Assembly: GCF_016917755.1 (NCBI RefSeq)
Contig: NZ_CP070326.1
Location: 7,688,001-7,752,000 of the forward strand
DNA: 64,000 bases
Source of the DNA: Streptomyces noursei
GTDB lineage: Bacteria > Actinomycetota > Actinomycetes > Streptomycetales > Streptomycetaceae
Direction of reading: 5' to 3'
Shown: positions 58,672 through 64,000 of the stretch, in pieces
Layout of the letters: the number at the start of each line of letters is the position of its first letter
Numbering within the stretch: the first letter of the stretch is position 1
Translations under genes and position numbers: made by a program
Notes under the pieces: model-generated
Databases searched by the model: none
The model's input: only the letters and a program-made list of their open reading frames with translations
Told to the model about the DNA's origin: nothing

Positions 58672-60483
58672 CTACCCCCGCCGGACCAGGAGCTCGGTGT
58701 TGCGGTCCGCCGCCGTACCCGCCATCTCCTCATGCACGCCGCTGCCCATTCCGGCGGCGAGTCCGGGCGCGTTGTAGGCGAGCTCACGGTAGAGGGAGGC
58801 GAGGCCGACCGCGGAGAGGTCACCGAAGTCCGCCCGGTGCGGGGCGGCGGACTCCACCAGGGTCGTGAACAGCGACAGCGTGCCGTCCTGGTTGTCGACG
58901 AGTTCGAGGAGCCGGGCATGCTGGGGGTAGTCCACGTGGGAGGCCGTGTTGACCTCCCAGAAGGAGCGGGCCGGCACCGGATGGGCGTGCGGCGTGATGC
59001 GGTTGACGTGACTGTGCCCGTTGATCCACGCGACCACGTTCGGGAACCGGCTCAGCAGCTCGATCACCTCCGCGCCGTCGTGCCGGATCTCGTCGGTGCG
59101 GGCCGCGTCGGGGCGCCGGGTCATGCTCGGGCTGTGGTGGTGGCTGAAGACGAGGACGTGCGCGTCGTCGGCGGCGGGGTTGCGGACCAGGCGTCCGTCG
59201 GCGTCGTAGTGGCGTGCGCTGTGGGCGGCCAGGGTCCTTTCCAGCCAACGCAGTTGCTCGGTCCCGAGCGAGCCCTCGAAGTGGCCGCTGCGGTAGGTGG
59301 TGTCCATGCTGATGCCGACGACGCCGTCCGCGATGCGGAAGGTGTAGTACATCCGGTCGCCGTCCAGGTGGTTCTCGGTGTACCCGTGCCCGATCGGCCC
59401 CGCGCCGGCGTAGGCCGGGTCCAGGTGTGCCCTGAGGTAGTCGTGCGGGGTGGCCAGGCGCCGGCGCGGGTCGGCGGTGACGGTCCGCGCCCGGCGGGCG
59501 TTGTGCCGCAGGATCTCCTTCAGGACGGTGCTCTTGGGGTCGTCGCCGGACTCCTGCACCTTGTTGAAGGCGGCCACGTCGGCATCCGGCACGGAGAACA
59601 GCTTGCGCGCCCCGGTGACGTAGTCGCTCAGGAACGGGTCCTGCGGGGCCAGGCAACCGCCCGGCAGGTCGTCGTGGTTGCCTGGCGTCGAGTACCAGGG
59701 GATGCGCAGGCCCGGGCTGGTGACGGGGCGTATCGCGGCCTCCAGGTAGCCGGGGATCCGTGGCATCCCGCGCAGCTTGTCCTGGTCGCGCAGGCCGGCG
59801 TCGGGGTGCCAGTACAGCGGGAGGCCGCAGTTCTGCACACCCTCGTACGCGGCCGGGTCACCGGTGTTGGGGGTGATCCGGCCGCCGCTCATCAGCGTCA
59901 GGAACCACTCCAGCTCCACCATCGAGTTGTTGTCCATGTTGTCGCCGGTCGACATCACGAAGGCCGGGAGTCGACCGGTGTGGGGGCCGCCACCGAGCGC
60001 GTTGACCTGCTCGACCAGCGAGACCGCGCCGGCGACCGACAGCGCCTCCTGCCCCCGCCACGATCCGGGCGAGCCGGCGCGCAGGTACTCGGTCCGCAAC
60101 GGGCTCTGGACGTCGGCCACATGCAGGTCGGTGAACTGCACGAAGCATGCCAGCGCGGCCCGCCGGTCCTCGCGTCCGCGCCGGGCGGCGGCGAGTTCGC
60201 CCCGTACGACCAGGGGCCATCCGGGGCCGGAGACGAGGTGCCGGTAGCCTCCGCTGCCGGTGAGCCGGGCGGTGGTCTGGAGCGTGGTGGCGCCGTACGG
60301 TGCGGCTCGCTTCACGGCGGGGCGGGCGGGTGCCGCGCCGGTGTCGGCCGGTGCCGGGTCGGCGACCGGGTGCGCGCTGCTGCGCTGGCCCGGGAGTGCG
60401 TAGGCGGCGCCGACCGCAACGACGGCGGCACCGGAGCTGAGGAGGAATCGACGACGGTCGGTGGTGGATGCAATTCCGGCCAT
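58672..60483 (-). CDS. Tat-exported metallophosphoesterase (PPA1498/TIGR03767-like)
   Basis: ATG at 60483 behind GGAGGGCCCC gives 603 residues. Tat signal: STTDRRRFLLSSGAAVVAVG. The calcineurin-like site is complete: FTDLHVADVQ, STGDNMDNNSM, TPGNHDDLPG, FSHHHSPSM and INGHSHVNRI. The length and the motif order fit the TIGR03767 group of actinobacterial extracellular phosphoesterases. It may act on extracellular phosphate esters; the natural substrate is unknown. Confidence 0.9.
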   Translation of the reverse strand: MAGIASTTDRRRFLLSSGAAVVAVGAAYALPGQRSSAHPVADPAPADTGAAPARPAVKRAAPYGATTLQTTARLTGSGGYRHLVSGPGWPLVVRGELAAARRGREDRRAALACFVQFTDLHVADVQSPLRTEYLRAGSPGSWRGQEALSVAGAVSLVEQVNALGGGPHTGRLPAFVMSTGDNMDNNSMVELEWFLTLMSGGRITPNTGDPAAYEGVQNCGLPLYWHPDAGLRDQDKLRGMPRIPGYLEAAIRPVTSPGLRIPWYSTPGNHDDLPGGCLAPQDPFLSDYVTGARKLFSVPDADVAAFNKVQESGDDPKSTVLKEILRHNARRARTVTADPRRRLATPHDYLRAHLDPAYAGAGPIGHGYTENHLDGDRMYYTFRIADGVVGISMDTTYRSGHFEGSLGTEQLRWLERTLAAHSARHYDADGRLVRNPAADDAHVLVFSHHHSPSMTRRPDAARTDEIRHDGAEVIELLSRFPNVVAWINGHSHVNRITPHAHPVPARSFWEVNTASHVDYPQHARLLELVDNQDGTLSLFTTLVESAAPHRADFGDLSAVGLASLYRELAYNAPGLAAGMGSGVHEEMAGTAADRNTELLVRRG

Positions 60484-60713
60484 GGGGCCCTCCGTGCGGT
60501 GGCGGGCGCGCCCGACCACAGCGGTGTCACCAATCGGAATCTCTCGTTCCGAAGGATGCTCGGTGCGCGTGGCCGGGAGTTGAACGCGCCCGGAACGCCG
60601 CACACCCATCCGCCGTCGGATCGCACGGGACCCGCCCCGGTCGGCGCGGGGTGCCGCTACGCGGGGCCAGGGGGTCCGCTTGGTGGCCCGACCAACCGGG
60701 TGAGCACCTGGTC

Positions 60714-60736
60714 CTGACCCGTCGGACGGGCCCTGG
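60714..60736. repeat. dispersed 23-bp repeat, copy 3
   Basis: CTGACCCGTC then GGACGGGCCCTGG. Two changes from the 30795 copy. Confidence 0.6.
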
Positions 60737-60795
60737 GAGCCTTGTCGGCGCTCCCGCCGCCAGGCGTCGAGGTGCTCGTCGAGGTCGTCCCCCGT

Positions 60796-60832
60796 CGGCC
60801 GGGGCGGCGGCAGCCGACGACCGCCCCGGCCG
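60796..60832 (-). terminator. terminator hairpin of the ABM gene
   Basis: CGGCCGGGGCGG and CCGCCCCGGCCG (12 bp perfect) with a 13-base loop, 16 bases past the ABM stop. Confidence 0.7.
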
Positions 60833-60847
60833 GTGGGCCGACCCGGC

Positions 60848-61162
60848 TCAGGTGTTGGGCAGCTGCCCCTTGTCCGGTTCGCCGGCGGGCACCGGCTCCA
60901 GCACCGCGACGTCCATCGGGCCGTCCAGCGCGTCCGCGATCTCCCCGCCCAGCGTGGCGAGCACCGGCCCGGCCGAGTGGGCGTCGAGGGCCGCCTGGTC
61001 GGCCCAGTTCTCCACGACAGTGACCCGGTCCTCGCCGGCGTGGGCGGCGTAGAGCAGGCAGCCGGGCTCGGCGTGCACGGCGGAAGCATGCCGGCGGAAC
61101 GCCTCAAGCACCTCTTCCCGGCGGCCGGGCTTGGTCCGGAGGGTGGCAACGACGATCGGCAA
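60848..61162 (-). CDS. antibiotic biosynthesis monooxygenase (ABM) family protein
   Basis: TTG at 61162 behind CAAGGAGTTTCC gives 104 residues, a single dimeric ferredoxin-like ABM domain: PIVVATLRTKPGRREEVLEA, AVHAEPGCLLYAAHAGEDRV, VVENWADQAALDAHSAG. Such proteins include quinone-forming monooxygenases (YgiN, ActVA-Orf6) and heme-degrading enzymes; many are uncharacterised. No polyketide genes are adjacent, so a general quinone or stress role is as likely. Confidence 0.85.
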   Translation of the reverse strand: MPIVVATLRTKPGRREEVLEAFRRHASAVHAEPGCLLYAAHAGEDRVTVVENWADQAALDAHSAGPVLATLGGEIADALDGPMDVAVLEPVPAGEPDKGQLPNT

Positions 61163-61369
61163 GGAAACTCCTTGAGTTGGGATCCGTCCACGGCGCGGAC
61201 ACGATCTTGATGGTCGAGAGCACCTTATGCCAGGCACTGCGCCGCGGCCTCGCTCGGCCGCGCGGCCGGGAGCAAGGCGATCCGCTCGTCGTCACAACGC
61301 AGTCCGTCCAGCCACAGACAACCCCCTGAGCTGGGCGAACGCCCGCGCAGCGCGGGCCGGCCGCGGCGT

Positions 61370-61500
61370 CCTTCGCGTACGGATCAATGGCCGGTGGTCG
61401 GTGCGGTCTCCGTCGGCGGGGCGCTGGGCGCCGCCGCCCGCTACGGAGCGTCCCTGATCTGGCCCACCGGGCCTGGCGCCTTCCCCTGGACCACCCTAGG
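61370..61500 (+). pseudogene. truncated CrcB/Fluc fluoride channel fragment
   Basis: The frame reads DQWPVVGAVSVGGALGAAAR, YGASLIWPTGPGAFPWTTL, which is the first membrane segment and loop of CrcB fluoride channels (xVxxGGxLGAxARyxxxxxxPxxxgaFPwgTLxVN). After TTL the expected VN...G continuation is lost and low-complexity sequence follows. No complete channel can be made. Confidence 0.6.
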
Positions 61501-61701
61501 CACTCTCACCCCGCCTCGGTCGGCGGTGCGGTCGAGGGCGGCTTGGTGGCTCGCCCCGCCCGCAGGCACTTGCCCTCCGGTAGCGATCGCCAATAATTCC
61601 GCCTGAACGGTGCGGACCCGCGCTGGAGTCGCACGGTAGGACGTACGCGTCGAGCGTGCCGGGTGTGCGTCATGCGCCGGCCGGATGGGAGGGGTGTGAG
61701 C
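61501..61701. other. non-coding stretch before the LysR gene
   Basis: No gene recognised. The distal part carries the LysR ribosome site (GGGAGG at 61687). Confidence 0.35.
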
Positions 61702-62661
61702 GTGGAGCTGGAGCTTCGACACCTGAGGGTGCTGTGCGCGATCGCAGATGCCGGGAGTGTGGGACGGGCCGCGTCGGAGCTGGGCTACTCGCAGCCGGCG
61801 ATGAGTTCTCAACTCCGCCGCATCGAGCGGCATTTGGGCGACCCGTTGTTCGAGCGGAAGACGTCGGGCGTCGAGCTGACGCCCTACGGCGCGGAGGTGC
61901 TGGCACAGGCCCGTGACGTGCTGGCCCGCGCGCATGCCATCGGGCGCCGTCCGGCCGGGAGCGCCGCGGGCCCGCACCGGGCGCTCCGGCTGGCGGCGAC
62001 CAACTCCCCGGTCCTGTCGGGGATGGTCGCCCGGCTGCGGAACCGGCTGCCGGATGTCGCACTCACGGTGAGCAGCGTGTATCCGTCCTCGGAGATCGTC
62101 CGGCTGCTGGAGGACGGTGCGGTGGACGCGGCCATCGCCGCCGACTATCCCGGGCTGGAGCTGCAGCACTCCGCCGCGGTGGTGCTTCGCGGGATCGTCA
62201 CCGAGCCGTCCTTCGTCGCGCTGCCGGCCCGCCACCGGCTCAGGGACAGTGTGGATGTGGGGCTCGCGGATCTGGCCGACAGCGCGTGGTTCGTGACGCC
62301 GGACGACGGGGCGGGGTGGCCGGGGGTGTTCTACGCGGCCTGCAGGTCGGCCGGATTCACCCCGGCGGCGGTGCATGAATTCCTGGGTGATCAGCTGCAG
62401 TTGCAGAGCATGATCGCCGAGGGTCTCGGGGTCGCGGTCGTGCAGGCGACGCTCCGGCCGATCCCCGGCGTCATCGTCAAACCGCTGATCGGCACCCCGC
62501 TGTGGTGCCGTTACGTGCTGGCGTGGCGGCGCGAGAGCTTCGCCGCCGAGATCGCCGACACCCTCGTCGACTCGGCCTCCGCGGCGTACCGTGCGCTGAG
62601 CGCACAGTCGCCCCATCTGCGCACCTGGGCCTCGCGGACGTGGAGCGCGGCCAGGCCGTAG
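61702..62661 (+). CDS. LysR-family transcriptional regulator
   Basis: GTG at 61702 is chosen because GGGAGG lies 9 bases upstream; a GTG at 61696 is too close. The 319-residue protein has the HTH region LRVLCAIADAGSVGRAASEL, SQPAMSSQLRRIERHLG and an effector domain (LRLAATNSPVLSGMVARLRN; VDAAIAADYPGLELQHSA). No divergent partner is adjacent; the collagenase gene follows on the same strand after 219 bases, so control of it is possible but unproven. Confidence 0.88.
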   Translation: MELELRHLRVLCAIADAGSVGRAASELGYSQPAMSSQLRRIERHLGDPLFERKTSGVELTPYGAEVLAQARDVLARAHAIGRRPAGSAAGPHRALRLAATNSPVLSGMVARLRNRLPDVALTVSSVYPSSEIVRLLEDGAVDAAIAADYPGLELQHSAAVVLRGIVTEPSFVALPARHRLRDSVDVGLADLADSAWFVTPDDGAGWPGVFYAACRSAGFTPAAVHEFLGDQLQLQSMIAEGLGVAVVQATLRPIPGVIVKPLIGTPLWCRYVLAWRRESFAAEIADTLVDSASAAYRALSAQSPHLRTWASRTWSAARP

Positions 62662-62880
62662 ACCGCCGCCAACCACGGATCAGGGGCGGACGGTCCGGGT
62701 GGAGACGCTCGGTGCGGGGCAACTGCCGGCCGATGTACCGGAGTTCGTCGCGCAGGATGTTATGGCCGGTCAGTCCCATGTGCTATGTCACACGGCATTG
62801 TCGGCGGGCAGGGTGCCCTGAGAAGGTGCCGATCACGCCTCACCGTTTCCCGAGGCGCATCTGTCCACGAAGGAGCAGGG

Positions 62881-64000
62881 ATGCGCTATCGCTTCACCTG
62901 GCCCAGATGTGTGGTCGGCGGCCTGGCCGCCTGCGCGACGATCGCCAGCCTTGTGGCGACGCCCGCACTGGCCACGCCCTCGCCGACGGCCACCCCCACG
63001 TCCGCGACCGGGTCCCGCACCGTGCCGCACCACATACCGCCGCCGACCGGCTCGACCGTCGGCACGGGCGAATATCCGGCGCAACCGGTCCGGCCGCTCG
63101 ACCCCGCCGGGCTCCGCCCGCTCAACGCGAAGAATCCCCCCACTTCTTCGACTGCAGCGGCGAAGCACAAGGGCACCGAGCGCCCCGGCGCGGCCGCCTG
63201 CAGCCCGGGCGACTTCGGCGGCCGGACCGGATCCGACCTGGTCCAGGCCGTCAAGAGCGCAACCATGGACTGCATCAACACCCTCTTCTCGGTCACCGGT
63301 CAGGACGCGCACGCGGTGTTCCGCGAGGAGCAGATGGTCACCGTGGCCAACGCCTTCAAGGACGGGGCGGCGTCGTACTCCGGCGACAACTCGGCGAACG
63401 TGTGGCAGCTCGTGCTGTTCCTGCGGGCCGGCTACTACGTGCAGTCCAACCACCCGTCCGATGTCGGCCAATACGGCCAGGACCTGGCCACGGCCATCGA
63501 GGCCGGCCTGGACGCGTTCTTCGCCAACGCCCACTCCAACGACGTCTCCGCGGGGAACGGCGATGTCCTCGGGGAGGTCGTCGTCCTCTCGGACAGCGCC
63601 AACGAACAGGGCCGCTACCTGGACGTCTACAAGCGGGTGCTGACGGGCTACAACGGCTCCTACGACGCCATCCCCAGCATGCTGGCGGCCGTCAACGACG
63701 TCTACACCCCGCTCTGGCGCGGCAACTGGAACGACGCGTACGTCAAGGCGGTGACGGCCGACCCGAGCATCATCGACACGCTCGACTCGTTCGCGCGGGA
63801 CCACCTGGACCTGCTGGGCACCGACAAGTCCTATCTGGACTCCAACGCCGGGATGAACGTGGGGCGTTACGTCGAGCACCAGCCGCTCCAGGACAAGGTC
63901 CGGCCGCTGATGAAGGGGCTGCTGGACGCGTCGAAGATCACCGGGCCGACCGCACCGCTGTGGGTCACGGTCGCCTCCCAGGCCGACTCCTACGACAAGG
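62881..64000 (+). CDS. secreted collagenase (peptidase M9), 5' part
   Basis: ATG at 62881 behind AAGGAGCAGGG; the gene runs off the window, leaving 373 residues. Signal peptide: RYRFTWPRCVVGGLAACATI, ending ALA. A Pro/Thr-rich linker leads to the M9 N-terminal activator domain: ACSPGDFGGRTGSDLVQAVK, CINTLFSVTGQDAHAVFREE, NVWQLVLFLRAGYYVQSNHP. The catalytic HEYTH-type zinc domain and C-terminal PKD or prepeptidase domains would lie beyond the window. Streptomyces secrete such collagenases for protein breakdown. Confidence 0.85.
   Translation, partial: MRYRFTWPRCVVGGLAACATIASLVATPALATPSPTATPTSATGSRTVPHHIPPPTGSTVGTGEYPAQPVRPLDPAGLRPLNAKNPPTSSTAAAKHKGTERPGAAACSPGDFGGRTGSDLVQAVKSATMDCINTLFSVTGQDAHAVFREEQMVTVANAFKDGAASYSGDNSANVWQLVLFLRAGYYVQSNHPSDVGQYGQDLATAIEAGLDAFFANAHSNDVSAGNGDVLGEVVVLSDSANEQGRYLDVYKRVLTGYNGSYDAIPSMLAAVNDVYTPLWRGNWNDAYVKAVTADPSIIDTLDSFARDHLDLLGTDKSYLDSNAGMNVGRYVEHQPLQDKVRPLMKGLLDASKITGPTAPLWVTVASQADSYDK

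Larger units (their letters stand above)
60484..60847. other. 364-base region between the phosphoesterase and ABM genes
   Basis: No gene supported. Contains the third copy of the dispersed 23-bp repeat (60714-60736) and a terminator hairpin (60796-60832). The upstream part must hold the phosphoesterase promoter. Confidence 0.5.

Noticed and set aside
62477..62779. A short minus-strand frame (start GLTGHNILRDELRYIGRQLP) at the LysR end
   Set aside because: The N-terminal 40 residues look protein-like but no family, ribosome site or partner was found and most of it is antisense to the LysR gene.

Overview
The window is high-GC actinobacterial DNA and looks like Streptomyces. Evidence for this includes GTG and TTG starts behind AGGAGG-type ribosome sites, strong GC bias at third codon positions that opens long antisense frames, twin-arginine signal peptides, and many TetR and LysR regulators. 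Families typical of streptomycetes are also present: a family 2B encapsulin with a 2-methylisoborneol operon, CBS-BON proteins, DUF3995 and an M9 collagenase. The mix of catabolic, resistance and secondary-metabolite genes with many truncated or frameshifted genes suggests a chromosome-arm accessory region. No rRNA, tRNA, CRISPR array, integrase or intact transposase was seen.

Layout. 0-3 kb: a stress/dormancy group (acyltransferase/acyl-CoA synthetase start, two CBS-BON paralogues, polyphosphate kinase 2) with a shared 14-bp palindrome upstream. 3-8 kb: a WD40 relic, a small secreted protein, a DapA-family lyase divergent from a LysR regulator, VanZ, and an MFS exporter. 8-12 kb: a PepSY protein and a 985-residue membrane metalloprotease. 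12.3-15.7 kb: the operon for a nanocompartment shell, a monoterpene cyclase and a GPP C-methyltransferase. 15.8-24.7 kb: two DHA2 exporters with regulators, gene fragments, a virginiamycin B lyase-like gene coupled to a VOC gene, hemerythrin and DUF3995. 25-29.4 kb: a two-component system beside a two-gene ABC exporter. 29.7-37.8 kb: an HD phosphohydrolase, a flavin monooxygenase with a TetR regulator, a fused ABC exporter, a methyltransferase and a phospholipase D-like protein.

37.9-44.4 kb holds two intact agmatine deiminase-family genes, two paralogous TetR repressors, three related palindromes that look like their operators, and a graveyard of fused fragments (kinase, deiminase, peptide ABC transporter). 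44.5-47.9 kb is a sulfide/persulfide detoxification locus: a CstR-like repressor without the copper-site histidine, rhodanese, a TauE/SafE exporter, an MBL-rhodanese protein, and matching ATACCC-N4-GGGTAT operators in front of the regulated genes. 48.2-54.0 kb is one 1,938-residue gene with TIR, degenerate metallophosphoesterase, NACHT ATPase, pentapeptide and about 15 WD40 repeats. It is the best candidate here for an undescribed immune or signalling system. 54.2-64 kb has an SLC13/ArsB-type permease, a compact three-gene operon (membrane protein, cupin-like protein, inositol-monophosphatase-family protein), a secreted metallophosphoesterase, an ABM monooxygenase, a fluoride-channel fragment, a LysR regulator and the start of a collagenase gene.

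All functions are inferred by reading motifs; no database search was run. Starts were chosen from ribosome sites and family length and are flagged where uncertain.
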